A DNA stretch of 64,000 bases from Clostridiaceae bacterium Marseille-Q4143 (lineage in GTDB: Bacteria; Bacillota; Clostridia; Lachnospirales; Lachnospiraceae): assembly GCA_018228645.1 (NCBI GenBank), contig CP073693.1, forward strand, positions 1,988,253 through 2,052,252. Reading direction: 5' to 3'. Below, in pieces: positions 8,587 through 17,283 of this stretch. Below the pieces are notes generated by a model. It made no database searches. It was not told where the DNA came from and worked only from the letters and a program-made list of their open reading frames with translations. The position numbers were made by a program, and so were the translations under genes. Within the stretch, counting starts at the first letter, position 1. Every line of letters starts with the position of its first letter.

Positions 8587-8632
8587 ATGGATATATAAGA
8601 AGCAATCTAAGACTTGCTTTTTATATATCCAT
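8587..8632. repeat. 19-bp-arm palindrome before the permease gene
   Basis: The arms at 8587-8605 and 8614-8632 are complementary along 19 positions with one G-T pair and an 8-nt loop (TCTAAGAC). There is no T tract after it, so it is not an ordinary terminator. It covers the -35 of the candidate promoter at 8614-8642, so it could be an operator, or an RNA hairpin on a read-through transcript. Confidence 0.75.
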
Positions 8633-8642
8633 ACTGTAAAAT
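8614..8642 (+). promoter_or_regulatory. Candidate promoter of permease-ATPase genes
   Basis: TTGCTT (8614-8619), a 17-bp spacer and TAAAAT (8637-8642). The -35 is inside the palindrome described above. Confidence 0.45.
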
Positions 8643-8719
8643 GAATGCATATTTATGCGTGAGAGCAAAGCTTATTTGCACAAAGATACGAAACGAGGGA
8701 AATGAAAGGAGCCATAATT

Positions 8720-9442
8720 ATGTGGGAAAGTCTTAAGATGGGATTCTATCAGACATTTATACTGGAAGACAACTACCAGTATTTCGTAAAAGGTCTGGGA
8801 ACCACACTAACGGTAACTATTTTTGCATTGATCATCGGTGTGATCATCGGTGTACTGGTGGCAATCATCCGTTCTGCATATGACCAGCAGCCGGAGAGAA
8901 AGAAAGGACTGCCGCTTAAAATTCTCAATGGAATCTGTAAAGTGTATTTGACGGTAATCCGTGGAACGCCTATGATGGTACAGCTTCTGATTATGTGGTT
9001 TGTAGTGTGGGCAAGCGCCAGATCCACAGACAGCAATATGATGAAATGTGCGATTCTGGCATTTGGAATTAACTCAGGCGCATATGTGGCTGAGATCTTC
9101 CGTTCCGGCATCATGTCCATCGACAAAGGGCAGATGGAGGCAGGCCGTTCCGTTGGTCTGACTTATGCATCGACCATGCGTTATATCATTATTCCGCAGG
9201 CATTCAAAAATGTACTGCCGGCACTGGGCAATGAGCTGATTACCCTTGTAAAGGAAACCTCCGTTGTAACCGTTATCGGTCTTCGCGATCTGACCAAAGG
9301 AGCTATGATCGTCCAGTCTAAGACTTATCAGGCGCTGGTTCCCTACGTTGCGATTGCAGCAATCTATCTGGTGATAGTAATGTTCCTGACATGGATCATG
9401 GGCAAAATGGAAAGGAGACTGAGACAGAGTGATTTACGTTAA
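8720..9442 (+). CDS. Amino acid ABC transporter permease (HisM/GlnP family)
   Basis: 240 residues. ATG 8720 is preferred because AAAGGAG lies 8 bp upstream; the in-frame ATG at 8702 lacks a well-placed site. It has about five membrane segments and the family's cytoplasmic coupling loop, with [28 protein letters not shown] and the EAA motif [22 protein letters not shown]. It forms the membrane channel for the lipoprotein encoded upstream. Its last 14 bp overlap the ATPase gene, so the two subunits are translationally coupled. Confidence 0.93.
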   Translation: MWESLKMGFYQTFILEDNYQYFVKGLGTTLTVTIFALIIGVIIGVLVAIIRSAYDQQPERKKGLPLKILNGICKVYLTVIRGTPMMVQLLIMWFVVWASARSTDSNMMKCAILAFGINSGAYVAEIFRSGIMSIDKGQMEAGRSVGLTYASTMRYIIIPQAFKNVLPALGNELITLVKETSVVTVIGLRDLTKGAMIVQSKTYQALVPYVAIAAIYLVIVMFLTWIMGKMERRLRQSDLR

Positions 9443-10151
9443 AGGATTATCCAAATCATATGGTAACAATCAGGTTATCAAAAATATTGACATGCATATT
9501 GCTCCCGGGGAGAAAGTCGTTATCATCGGACCGTCGGGTTCCGGAAAATCTACCTTCCTGCGCTGCCTGAATCTCCTGGAGCAGCCGACTTCCGGAAGTA
9601 TCGTATTTGACGGACAGGAGATTACCGATCCGAAGGCAGACATTAATGAGATCCGCCGTCATATGGGAATGGTATTCCAGCATTTTAATTTGTTCAACAA
9701 CCTGACGGTGCTGGACAATATTACACTGGCTCCTATCAAATTAAAGATCATGACGAAGAAAGAGGCAGAGGCAGAGGCCATGCGTCTCTTAAAGCTGGTC
9801 AATCTGGAAGAAAAAGCAAGTGCTTACCCGGCACAGCTGTCCGGTGGACAGAAACAGCGTATTGCCATTGTACGGTCCCTTGCCATGAAGCCGAAGGTAA
9901 TGCTCTTTGATGAGCCGACTTCCGCGCTGGATCCGGAGATGGTTGGTGAGGTTCTGGATCTGATGAAGAAACTGGCTGACGACGGTATGACCATGGCAGT
10001 GGTCACCCATGAGATGGGATTTGCAAGAGAAGTGGCTACCAGAGTGGTATTTATGGATGAAGGTATTATTATGGAAGAAAACAATCCGAAGGATTTCTTC
10101 GGCAATCCACAGAATGAACGATTGAAAAGTTTTCTTGCAAAAGTGTTGTGA
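9429..10151 (+). CDS. Amino acid ABC transporter ATP-binding protein (GlnQ type)
   Basis: 240 residues, starting at GTG 9429 after AAAGGAG. It has Walker [11 protein letters not shown]-loop [14 protein letters not shown], signature LSGGQKQR, Walker [15 protein letters not shown] and switch His in [11 protein letters not shown]. The sequence is typical of polar amino acid importers (GlnQ/ArtP/HisP). As a dimer on the cytoplasmic face it powers the permease. It completes a three-gene import system. Confidence 0.95.
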   Translation: MIYVKGLSKSYGNNQVIKNIDMHIAPGEKVVIIGPSGSGKSTFLRCLNLLEQPTSGSIVFDGQEITDPKADINEIRRHMGMVFQHFNLFNNLTVLDNITLAPIKLKIMTKKEAEAEAMRLLKLVNLEEKASAYPAQLSGGQKQRIAIVRSLAMKPKVMLFDEPTSALDPEMVGEVLDLMKKLADDGMTMAVVTHEMGFAREVATRVVFMDEGIIMEENNPKDFFGNPQNERLKSFLAKVL

Positions 10152-10174
10152 TTTCTGGAATTATATGATAAGAT
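10146..10174 (+). promoter_or_regulatory. secG promoter
   Basis: TTGTGA (10146-10151), a 17-bp spacer and TAAGAT (10169-10174) with a TGA extended -10. It overlaps the end of the ATPase gene. Confidence 0.5.
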
Positions 10175-10204
10175 GTATCTGTTTGACACGTAGGAGGTGT
10201 AAAA

Positions 10205-10444
10205 ATGGAGATTTTAAGATATATCCTCATGGGGATTTTCGTGTTATTATGTATCGTAGCTACCGTGCTGGTACTGCTTCAGGAGGGCAAATCCCAGGGT
10301 CTCGGTGCCATCGCAGGTGGATCTGAGAGTTATTGGGGTAGAAATAAAGGACGTTCCATGGAAGGAAATCTGGAAAAATGGACGAAAATTCTGATGGTTG
10401 TATTTTTCGTTCTGGCAATCGTTCTGAATCTGAGTATTTTCTAA
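10205..10444 (+). CDS. secG: Preprotein translocase subunit SecG
   Basis: 79 residues with two membrane helices (residues 4-22 and about 58-77) joined by a Gly-rich loop, LLQEGKSQGLGAIAGGSESYWG, which is the family hallmark. SecG assists SecYE in protein export. AGGAGG lies 8 bp before the start. The order secG-rnr-smpB is conserved in many Firmicutes, where smpB is often followed by ssrA; no ssrA is visible here. Confidence 0.95.
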   Translation: MEILRYILMGIFVLLCIVATVLVLLQEGKSQGLGAIAGGSESYWGRNKGRSMEGNLEKWTKILMVVFFVLAIVLNLSIF

Positions 10445-10466
10445 GATATTAATATCAGAAGAAACT

Positions 10467-10507
10467 GGGCACTCTTGTTGTAAGGCAGGAGTGCTCATTT
10501 TGTTTTT
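10467..10507 (+). terminator. Terminator or attenuator between secG and rnr
   Basis: GGGCACTC (10467-10474) pairs with GAGTGCTC (10489-10496), followed by ATTTTGTTTTT. No new promoter for rnr is evident, so some read-through is likely. Confidence 0.7.
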
Positions 10508-10550
10508 ATAAAGAATTTACAGACCATTTTTGAATCCGGGAGGTGACGAT

Positions 10551-12683
10551 ATGACGGAAGAACAGATGAAAGAGAGAAAGAAGATGCTCTGTGATCTTAT
10601 GGACAATGACCTTTATGTACCCATGAAGATCAAGGAGCTGGCAATCCTTCTTGATATTCCCAAAGAAAAGCGGTCTGATCTGCAGGAAGTGCTGGATCAG
10701 CTCATGCTGGAGGGAAAGGTGGAAGTTTCCCAGAAGGGTAAATACAGTAAAGGCAAAGGAAAGCTTCTGGCAGGTGTATTTACTGCACATGCCAAGGGAT
10801 TTGGTTTCGTGACTGTAGAAGGCATGGAGGAGGATATCTTTATTGGAGAGGATAATACCCATGGGGCCATGCATCAGGACACGGTGCAGGTAATGGTGAA
10901 GCCGGGCATCAGCGGAAAGCGCCGGGAGGGCGTGGTGACGAAAATTCTTTCCAGAGGCACAGTGAAGCTGGTGGGAGTTTATCAGGAAAGTAAGAATTAT
11001 GGTTTTGTGATTCCTGATAATGAACGGTTTATCCGGGATGTTTTTATTCCGAAAGAACAGTCAAAAGGTGCCATGAACGGTCATAAAGTAGTAGTGGAAC
11101 TGACAGATTATGGCACGGAGCGGAAGAACCCGGAAGGAAAAGTGGTGGAGATCTTAGGCCATATCAGTGACCCGGGTACGGATGTCCTGTCCATCGTAAA
11201 AGGCTATGATCTGCCTACAGAATTTCCGGAGAAGGTGATGAATCAGGCGGAGAAGGTGCCGGATGCCATCAGTGAGGCGGATATGGCAGGCCGGATGGAT
11301 TTAAGAAACCTGCAGATGGTGACCATCGACGGTGAAGATGCAAAAGATCTGGATGATGCGGTTTCGCTGACAAAAGAAGGTGAAAACTATGTACTGGGTG
11401 TACACATTGCGGATGTAGCCAACTATGTGCAGGAGAGAAGTGCTCTTGACCGGGAAGCTTTGAACCGCGGTACCAGTGTCTATCTGGTAGACCGGGTGAT
11501 TCCTATGCTTCCAAGAAGATTATCCAATGGAATCTGCTCCCTGAATGCAGGAGAAGACCGTCTGGCCATGAGCTGCATCATGACAGTGGATAAAAAAGGA
11601 ACGGTGATAGATCATGTGATCACGGAATCCGTCATTCATGTAGATCAACGAATGAGTTACACCGGCGTACAGAAGATCCTGGACGGAGATGAAGCTGCAC
11701 TGGCAGAATACGAAGTACTGATTCCTATGATTCGTGATATGAAAGAACTGGCGGATCTCCTGCGTGCAAAGAGAAAGAAGAGGGGTTCCATCGACTTTGA
11801 TTTCCCGGAGACGAAGGTGATCCTGGATGAGCAGGGCAAACCGGTAGATATCCGCCCCTATGACCGGAATGCAGCAACAAAAATTATCGAGGATTTCATG
11901 CTCATTGCCAATGAGACTGTGGCAGAGGATTATTTTTGGCAGGAAGTTCCCTTTCTTTACCGGACCCATGACAATCCGGATCCGGACCGGATGCGGAAAC
12001 TTGCCACTTTTATCAATAACTTCGGTTACAGCATCCGTCTGAAAGATGATGAAGTCCATCCGAAGGAGCTGCAGAAACTGCTGGCAAAGCTTGACGGCAC
12101 GCCTGAAGAAGATCTTATCAGTCGGCTGACCTTACGTTCCATGAAGAGGGCAAGATATACGACAGACTGTACCGGACATTTTGGACTGGCAGCCAAGTAT
12201 TACTGCCACTTTACTTCGCCTATCCGCCGGTATCCGGACCTTCAGATTCACCGGATCATCAAGGATTGTCTCCGCGGACGGATGAACGAGGAAAAACGGC
12301 AGCATTATGAAGCTATACTGACAGAGGTGGCAAAGCAGTCCAGTGAGCGGGAACGGAAAGCTGATGAAGCGGAGCGGGAGACCATTAAGCTCAAGAAGGT
12401 AGAGTATATGAGCCAGCATCTGTGGGAAGTGTACGAAGGTGTTATTTCCGGTGTCACTGCCTGGGGTATCTACGTGGAACTGCCGAATACCGTCGAAGGT
12501 CTGGTGCGCGCTGCCTCTTTACAGGGGGATTATTTTGAGTATAATGAAAATGAGTATGCCATGGTCGGAACCCATACCGGAAAAGCTTACAAATTAGGTG
12601 AGAAAGTCCGGGTTCAGGTCGTGGCTGCAGATAAAATGACCAGAACCATTGACTTTGAACTGGCAGAAGACGAAGAAGAGTGA
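10551..12683 (+). CDS. rnr: Ribonuclease R
   Basis: 710 residues, starting at ATG 10551 with GGGAGGTG 5 bp upstream; an in-frame TTG at 10530 has none. The order is an N-terminal winged-helix region, two cold-shock-type OB folds ([20 protein letters not shown] and the next), the RNB catalytic domain with [13 protein letters not shown] carrying the metal-binding aspartates, and a C-terminal S1 domain ([25 protein letters not shown]). RNase R degrades structured RNA 3' to 5' and works with SmpB-tmRNA to remove non-stop mRNAs, consistent with smpB starting 7 bp downstream. Length is normal. Confidence 0.97.
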   Translation: MTEEQMKERKKMLCDLMDNDLYVPMKIKELAILLDIPKEKRSDLQEVLDQLMLEGKVEVSQKGKYSKGKGKLLAGVFTAHAKGFGFVTVEGMEEDIFIGEDNTHGAMHQDTVQVMVKPGISGKRREGVVTKILSRGTVKLVGVYQESKNYGFVIPDNERFIRDVFIPKEQSKGAMNGHKVVVELTDYGTERKNPEGKVVEILGHISDPGTDVLSIVKGYDLPTEFPEKVMNQAEKVPDAISEADMAGRMDLRNLQMVTIDGEDAKDLDDAVSLTKEGENYVLGVHIADVANYVQERSALDREALNRGTSVYLVDRVIPMLPRRLSNGICSLNAGEDRLAMSCIMTVDKKGTVIDHVITESVIHVDQRMSYTGVQKILDGDEAALAEYEVLIPMIRDMKELADLLRAKRKKRGSIDFDFPETKVILDEQGKPVDIRPYDRNAATKIIEDFMLIANETVAEDYFWQEVPFLYRTHDNPDPDRMRKLATFINNFGYSIRLKDDEVHPKELQKLLAKLDGTPEEDLISRLTLRSMKRARYTTDCTGHFGLAAKYYCHFTSPIRRYPDLQIHRIIKDCLRGRMNEEKRQHYEAILTEVAKQSSERERKADEAERETIKLKKVEYMSQHLWEVYEGVISGVTAWGIYVELPNTVEGLVRAASLQGDYFEYNENEYAMVGTHTGKAYKLGEKVRVQVVAADKMTRTIDFELAEDEEE

Positions 12684-12690
12684 GGACGAC

Positions 12691-13155
12691 ATGGCAAAGG
12701 AAAGTATAAAACTCATTGCAAATAATAAGAAAGCATATCATGACTATTTTATAGAAGAGACTTATGAAGCAGGCATTTCTCTTCATGGAACGGAAGTAAA
12801 ATCCCTTCGTATGGGAAAATGCAGTATCAAAGAATCCTTCGTCCGTATCGAGAAGGGTGAAGTCTTTATCTATGGCATGCATGTAAGTCCCTATGAGAAG
12901 GGAAATATTTTCAACCGTGATCCCCTGAGAGTGAAGAAGCTTCTTCTTCACAAAGGAGAGATCAACAAGCTGGTGGGAAAGATAGCGGAGAAAGGTTTTA
13001 CGTTGGTTCCTTTGAAAGTGTATTTTAAGGGAAGTCTCGTGAAAGTGGAGATCGGTCTTGCCAAAGGTAAGAAACTCTATGATAAGCGTGCGGATATTGC
13101 AAAGAAAGATATGCGGCGTGAGGCGGAGAAAGAATTCAAGGTGAGAAACCTGTAA
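12691..13155 (+). CDS. smpB: SsrA-binding protein SmpB
   Basis: 154 residues, starting at ATG 12691, 7 bp after the rnr stop. Family landmarks are [39 protein letters not shown] and the basic tail [26 protein letters not shown]. SmpB positions tmRNA in stalled ribosomes. Tight linkage to RNase R matches their shared role in trans-translation and mRNA decay. Confidence 0.97.
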   Translation: MAKESIKLIANNKKAYHDYFIEETYEAGISLHGTEVKSLRMGKCSIKESFVRIEKGEVFIYGMHVSPYEKGNIFNRDPLRVKKLLLHKGEINKLVGKIAEKGFTLVPLKVYFKGSLVKVEIGLAKGKKLYDKRADIAKKDMRREAEKEFKVRNL

Positions 13156-13162
13156 TTAGTGC

Positions 13163-13191
13163 TTTACAAATATCTGAGGGTATGGTAAAGT
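13163..13191 (+). promoter_or_regulatory. rpsO promoter
   Basis: TTTACA (13163-13168), a 17-bp spacer and TAAAGT (13186-13191) with an upstream TGG, an extended -10. Confidence 0.6.
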
Positions 13192-13197
13192 AATCGA

Positions 13198-13281
13198 GTA
13201 TGAGTTTAGCCGTCATTCAGAGCCCGGACGACTCCGACCGACCCTTAATGACAGGCGATTAATAGAACAGGAGGAAATATC
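13198..13281 (+). promoter_or_regulatory. Structured rpsO leader, candidate S15 autoregulatory site
   Basis: GCCGTCATT (13209-13217) pairs with AATGACAGGC (13247-13256) with one bulged A, enclosing a CGGA-CGAC-TCCG hairpin (13225-13236). The ribosome binding site AGGAGG follows at about 13270. S15 is known to repress its own mRNA through different leader folds in different phyla; this fold is a candidate for that role. Function is inference. Confidence 0.45.
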
Positions 13282-13548
13282 ATGATTTCAAAGGAAAAGA
13301 AACAGGCAATTATCGCTGAGTACGGACGCTGTGAGGGAGACACCGGTTCACCGGAGGTTCAGGTAGCTATCCTGACCGCAAGAATCCAGGAGCTCACTGA
13401 GCATCTGAAAGAGAACCAGAAGGATCATCATTCCAGAAGAGGTCTGCTGAAAATGGTTGGACAGAGACGTGGAATGCTTGCATACCTGAAAGAAAAAGAT
13501 ATCGAGAGATATCGTGCTCTGATCGCAAAATTAGGTCTGAGAAAATAA
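13282..13548 (+). CDS. rpsO: 30S ribosomal protein S15
   Basis: 88 residues, the usual length. It contains the family signature region from [20 protein letters not shown], and the N-terminal [15 protein letters not shown] that contacts 16S rRNA. S15 binds early in assembly of the platform of the small subunit. It is followed by a strong terminator and then pnp, the same gene order as in Escherichia coli and many Firmicutes. Confidence 0.98.
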   Translation: MISKEKKQAIIAEYGRCEGDTGSPEVQVAILTARIQELTEHLKENQKDHHSRRGLLKMVGQRRGMLAYLKEKDIERYRALIAKLGLRK

Positions 13549-13560
13549 TCAACCATCATA

Positions 13561-13587
13561 GGGCGGAGATTTCTCCGCCCTGTTTTT
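13561..13587 (+). terminator. rpsO terminator
   Basis: GGGCGGAG (13561-13568) pairs with CTCCGCCC (13573-13580), followed by TGTTTTT. Confidence 0.9.
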
Positions 13588-13607
13588 GAAGATGGGCACT
13601 TGCCTGG

Positions 13608-13697
13608 TAGTGGAAGATAAGTTCCGAGACCACTGAAAAGGACAGAAAAAATGAGACAAGGGTCTGTATTTTTCAGTAGTTTCGGTATCTTCCGCTA
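13608..13697 (+). promoter_or_regulatory. Long hairpin in the pnp leader
   Basis: Four successive stems stack into one 90-nt hairpin: 13608-13619 with 13686-13697 (12 bp with one G-U), 13624-13630 with 13679-13685, 13632-13639 with 13670-13677, and 13642-13646 with 13663-13667. In E. coli a similar rpsO-pnp intergenic hairpin is cut by RNase III and lets PNPase autoregulate. The same role here is inference. Confidence 0.75.
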
Positions 13698-13735
13698 TGA
13701 AACTTATGTAAGAAATGGAAAGGAGATACAAGAGT

Positions 13736-15826
13736 ATGTACAAAAGTTATACCATGGAGCTTGCCGGCAGAACCTTAAGAGTAGATGTGGGCCGCGTGGC
13801 AGCTCAGGCAAATGGTGCAGCATTTATGCACTACGGAGACACCGTTGTTCTCTCCACTGCAACTGCATCTGACAAACCGCGTGATGGAATTGATTTCTTC
13901 CCGCTGAGTGTTGAGTATGAAGAAAAATTATATTCTGTAGGAAAAATCCCGGGAGGATTCAATAAGAGAGAGGGAAAAGCATCTGAGAATGCCATCCTGA
14001 CTTCCCGTGTTATTGACCGTCCGATGCGTCCGCTGTTCCCGAAGGATTACAGAAATGACGTTACCCTGAACAATATGGTTATGAGCGTAGATCCGACCTG
14101 CCGACCGGAGCTTGTTGCCATGCTTGGTGCTGCAATCGCAACCAGCATTTCTGACATTCCCTTTGCAGGACCCTGTGCCATGACTCAGGTGGGCATGATT
14201 GATGGAGAGTTTATCATCAACCCGACCCAGGAGCAGTGGAAGAAAGGTGATCTGAACCTGACCGTTGCTTCTACCCGTGAGAAAGTGATCATGATTGAGG
14301 CCGGAGCAAATGAGATTCCGGAAGCAAAAATGATTGAGGCTATTTACAAAGCTCATGAAGTAAACCAGACCATCATCAAATTTATCGATGAGATCGTAGC
14401 AGAGGTTGGCAAAGAGAAACATGCTTACACCAGCTGTGCAGTTCCGGAAGAGCTGTTTGCAGCCATCAAAGAGATCATTCCGCAGGAAGAGATGGAGAAG
14501 GCTGTATTTACCGATGACAAGCAGACCCGTGAGGAGAATATCCGTGTCCTGACTGAGAAGCTGGAAGAGGCTTTTGCAGAGAATGAGGAGTGGCTTGCTG
14601 TTCTTGGTGAAGCTGTATATCAGTATGAGAAGAAGACTGTCCGTAAGATGATCCTGAAAGATCACAAACGTCCGGATGGACGTGAGATCACCCAGATTCG
14701 TCCGCTGGCAGCTGAAGTAGATATTATCCCGAGAGTACATGGTTCTGCTATGTTCACCCGTGGACAGACTCAGATCTGTGACGTATGTACGCTGGCTCCG
14801 CTGTCTGAGCAGCAGAAACTGGATGGACTGGATGAGCATGAAGTAAGCAAGAGATACATGCATCATTACAACTTCCCGAGCTACTCTGTAGGAGAGACCA
14901 AACCGTCCAGAGGACCGGGACGTCGTGAGATTGGTCATGGTGCACTGGCTGAGAGAGCTCTGGTTCCGGTACTGCCGAGTGAGGAAGAGTTCCCTTATAC
15001 GATCCGCTGTGTATCCGAGACCTTTGAGTCCAACGGTTCCACTTCCATGGCTTCTACCTGTGCATCCTGTATGTCCCTGATGGCAGCAGGTGTGCCGATC
15101 AAGAAGATGGTAGCAGGTATTTCCTGCGGTCTGGTAACTGGTGAGACTGACGATGATTTCGTACTTCTGACCGATATCCAGGGTCTGGAAGACTTCTTCG
15201 GCGACATGGACTTCAAGGTAACCGGTACGACTGACGGTATCACGGCTATCCAGATGGATATCAAGATCCATGGACTGACCAGACCGATCGTAGAGGGTGC
15301 TATTGCAAGATGCCGTGAGGCAAGACTCTTCATCATGGATAACTGCATGAAGCCGTGTATCGCTGAGCCGAGAAAAGAGGTAGGCGAGTACGCTCCGAAG
15401 ATCATCCAGATGAGCATTGACCCGCAGAAGATCGGTGATGTAGTTGGTCAGAGAGGTAAGACCATCAACGCAATCATCGAGCAGACCGGCGTGAAGATCG
15501 ATATTACCGATGACGGTTCCGTATCTATCTGCGGTACTGATAAGGCAATGATGGACAAGGCTAAAGAGCTGATTAATATCATTGTAAGCGAGTTCGAAGA
15601 GGGACAGGTTTACGTAGGTAAGGTTGTCAGCATCAAAGAGTTTGGTGCATTCCTTGAGTTTGCTCCGGGCAAAGAAGGTATGGTTCATATCTCCAAGATC
15701 GCAAAAGAGCGGATCAATCATGTAGAAGATGTTCTGACTCTCGGTGATGTTGTGAAAGTTGTTTGCCTTGGCAAAGACAAGATGGGACGAATCAGCTTCT
15801 CTATCAAAGATGTGAAAGAAGATTAA
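13736..15826 (+). CDS. pnp: Polyribonucleotide nucleotidyltransferase (PNPase)
   Basis: 696 residues, starting at ATG 13736 with AAGGAG 10 bp upstream; the in-frame ATG at 13715 lies before that site. It has two RNase PH-like domains (first near FFPLSVEYEEKLYSVGKIPGGFNKREG, second near HGSAMFTRGQTQ and GEIGHGALAERAL-like sequence), a helical linker, a KH domain (IGDVVGQRGKTINAIIEQTG) and an S1 domain (GQVYVGKVVSIKEFGAFLEF). PNPase degrades RNA 3' to 5' by phosphorolysis. The leader hairpin suggests autoregulation. Length and domains are complete. Confidence 0.98.
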   Translation: MYKSYTMELAGRTLRVDVGRVAAQANGAAFMHYGDTVVLSTATASDKPRDGIDFFPLSVEYEEKLYSVGKIPGGFNKREGKASENAILTSRVIDRPMRPLFPKDYRNDVTLNNMVMSVDPTCRPELVAMLGAAIATSISDIPFAGPCAMTQVGMIDGEFIINPTQEQWKKGDLNLTVASTREKVIMIEAGANEIPEAKMIEAIYKAHEVNQTIIKFIDEIVAEVGKEKHAYTSCAVPEELFAAIKEIIPQEEMEKAVFTDDKQTREENIRVLTEKLEEAFAENEEWLAVLGEAVYQYEKKTVRKMILKDHKRPDGREITQIRPLAAEVDIIPRVHGSAMFTRGQTQICDVCTLAPLSEQQKLDGLDEHEVSKRYMHHYNFPSYSVGETKPSRGPGRREIGHGALAERALVPVLPSEEEFPYTIRCVSETFESNGSTSMASTCASCMSLMAAGVPIKKMVAGISCGLVTGETDDDFVLLTDIQGLEDFFGDMDFKVTGTTDGITAIQMDIKIHGLTRPIVEGAIARCREARLFIMDNCMKPCIAEPRKEVGEYAPKIIQMSIDPQKIGDVVGQRGKTINAIIEQTGVKIDITDDGSVSICGTDKAMMDKAKELINIIVSEFEEGQVYVGKVVSIKEFGAFLEFAPGKEGMVHISKIAKERINHVEDVLTLGDVVKVVCLGKDKMGRISFSIKDVKED

Positions 15827-15858
15827 GCAGTTATCTTCTAAAAAATAAGAAATAAAGT

Positions 15859-15898
15859 GACTCCGCAGATGAGTAATCATCTGCGGAGTCTTTTTTTT
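15859..15898 (+). terminator. pnp terminator
   Basis: GACTCCGCAGATGA (15859-15872) pairs perfectly with TCATCTGCGGAGTC (15877-15890), followed by eight T. Confidence 0.95.
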
Positions 15899-16063
15899 CG
15901 ACATTTCTAAAAACTGACAAATTTTGCCATCCCGTTTGTGTTACTCTGTTTCCACTGAAAAATGTTATCAGAAAACTGTAAGGCTGGGAATACATAATGT
16001 TAAGATAACAGTTCATCCTAACATAACAGGAATGATACAAAATCAGAAGAGAGGGACAAATAT

Positions 16064-16906
16064 ATGGATCATATCATCAGGATGACATTATTGGATACAT
16101 TTAAAAGGGAGTTAATCAATGAAGAAAAGAGTGATCTGACGATTGAAAAATATATCAGGGATGTAGGTGCATTTTTTCGCACTATGGAAGAGGGGACTGT
16201 AGTGACGAAAGAAAAGGTGATTCAGTACAAACGTAAGTTGATGGAGCAATATACACCGTCCAGTGTAAACTCCATGCTTGCATCCATCAACCGTTTCTTT
16301 AAGATGATGGAGTGGTACGACTGTACTGTCCGCAGCCTGAAGATCCAAAGGAGTAGTTTCCGGTCAGAAAAACAGGAACTGACCATTGGAGAGTACAAAA
16401 AGCTTTTGAAAACAGCAAAAGATCATAAGGATGAGAGAATGTATCTTTTGATCGAAACGCTGGGGGCAACCGGAATCAGGATTAGTGAGCTGCCGTTTAT
16501 TACAGTGGAAGCTGTGATGCAGGGAAGGGCTAATGTGTCACTGAAAGGAAAGACGAGAATCGTCTTGCTTCCGATGGAACTGAGAAGAAAACTGCGTGAA
16601 TATGCCGGTCAGAAGAATATCAGTACAGGAAGTCTTTTTGTTACACGGTCCGGGAAACATATGGACCGCAGTAATGTGCTGCATGCAATGAAGAAGCTTG
16701 CTTTAGAAGCAGGCATTGCACCTGAGAAAGTCTATCCGCATAATCTCAGACATCTCTTTGCGTGTACGTATTATCAGAAAGAAAAAGACTTGTCCCATCT
16801 GGCGGATCTGCTGGGACATTCCAATATTAATACCACACGAATCTACACATGTATCAGTGGGGAAGCACAGGAGGTGAAGCTGAAAAATCTTGGACTGGTC
16901 ATATAG
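16064..16906 (+). CDS. Tyrosine recombinase, probable DNA invertase for the pilus switch
   Basis: 280 residues. The N-terminal half is a SAM-like core-binding domain (LTIEKYIRDVGAFFRTME, SSVNSMLASINRFFKMM). The C-terminal catalytic domain has the full set: Arg in TGIRISEL, Lys in LKGKTRI, HNLRH, LGHSNINTTRIYTC with the final His and the nucleophilic Tyr. Its size and lack of extra domains resemble XerC/D and phase-variation invertases rather than large phage integrases. The gene ends 14 bp before a 26-bp site whose inverted copy lies 236 bp further on, beside the pilus operon. AGAGGGA precedes the ATG. An Xer-like inversion role is inference from this layout. Confidence 0.88.
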   Translation: MDHIIRMTLLDTFKRELINEEKSDLTIEKYIRDVGAFFRTMEEGTVVTKEKVIQYKRKLMEQYTPSSVNSMLASINRFFKMMEWYDCTVRSLKIQRSSFRSEKQELTIGEYKKLLKTAKDHKDERMYLLIETLGATGIRISELPFITVEAVMQGRANVSLKGKTRIVLLPMELRRKLREYAGQKNISTGSLFVTRSGKHMDRSNVLHAMKKLALEAGIAPEKVYPHNLRHLFACTYYQKEKDLSHLADLLGHSNINTTRIYTCISGEAQEVKLKNLGLVI

Positions 16907-16920
16907 ACAGAAAATAAAAA

Positions 16921-16946
16921 TACCACATAATATCCATTATGCGGTA
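16921..16946 (+). repeat. Left inverted repeat of candidate invertible segment
   Basis: The 26 bp consist of TACCACATAAT, a 4-bp centre (ATCC) and ATTATGCGGTA. The two 11-bp arms are themselves inverted copies with one mismatch, as in core sites of Xer-type tyrosine recombinases. It matches the reverse complement of 17183-17208 at 24 of 26 positions. Confidence 0.9.
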
Positions 16947-17182
16947 AAACTTTTATTGACTACATAGAAATTGCTATCATTTGGTTATAGCCTAGCACAT
17001 TTTTCTGATAATTACAATATCTATTGCTGTTAAAATTTCGACAAGAAAATGATAGTATGCACTCTTTTTAAAACTGGGCACACAAAGCAGACGAGTCAGC
17101 TGTTTAAAGGCTGTTCCGTCTGTTTTGTGTGCTTTTTAGTTCTGAAAATCATGGAAATTCAGGACTTTTTTTCATATCCCGA
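16947..17182. other. Candidate invertible segment (236 bp) between recombinase and pilus operon
   Basis: This AT-rich stretch has no gene. It holds an extended -10-like TGATAGTAT (17050-17058) with a weak TTAAAA 17 bp upstream, and on the other strand TATAAC with a weak TTATCA 16 bp upstream. It also contains a strong rightward terminator at 17078-17137. In the given orientation the terminator separates any rightward transcript from the pilus genes. Inversion would turn the terminator's T tract away and place the left half next to the adhesin gene. Which promoter is used cannot be decided from sequence. Confidence 0.75.
17078..17137 (+). terminator. Orientation-dependent terminator inside the invertible segment
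   Basis: GCACACAAAGCAGACG (17078-17093) pairs with CGTCTGTTTTGTGTGC (17117-17132) with one G-U, and an inner CAGC/GCTG stem caps it. TTTTT follows on the right. On the left the tract read in reverse is interrupted (CCCAGTTTTAAAAAG), so termination should be strong only rightward. Confidence 0.85.
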
Positions 17183-17208
17183 TACCTCATAATGGATATT
17201 ATGCGGTA
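17183..17208 (-). repeat. Right inverted repeat of candidate invertible segment
   Basis: TACCTCATAAT, centre GGAT, ATTATGCGGTA. It is the inverted copy of the left repeat with two differences, ending 75 bp before the adhesin start codon. Confidence 0.9.
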
Positions 17209-17283
17209 CTGGAATTCGACTGCTATTGCAATCATGGAGGGTACAACATACTCCAAATAAGAAAAAGGATGGGAGAATGCGGG

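Noticed and set aside
7562..8605. 347-codon open frame on the minus strand opposite the binding-protein gene
   Set aside because: It is Cys/Ser-rich antisense of the Ala/Glu linker and crosses the terminator at 8517-8549. The plus-strand lipoprotein is certain.
13928..15904. Very long open frame (658 codons) on the minus strand opposite pnp
   Set aside because: It mirrors the codon usage of pnp, has no recognisable domain and no ribosome binding site. PNPase on the plus strand explains the DNA.
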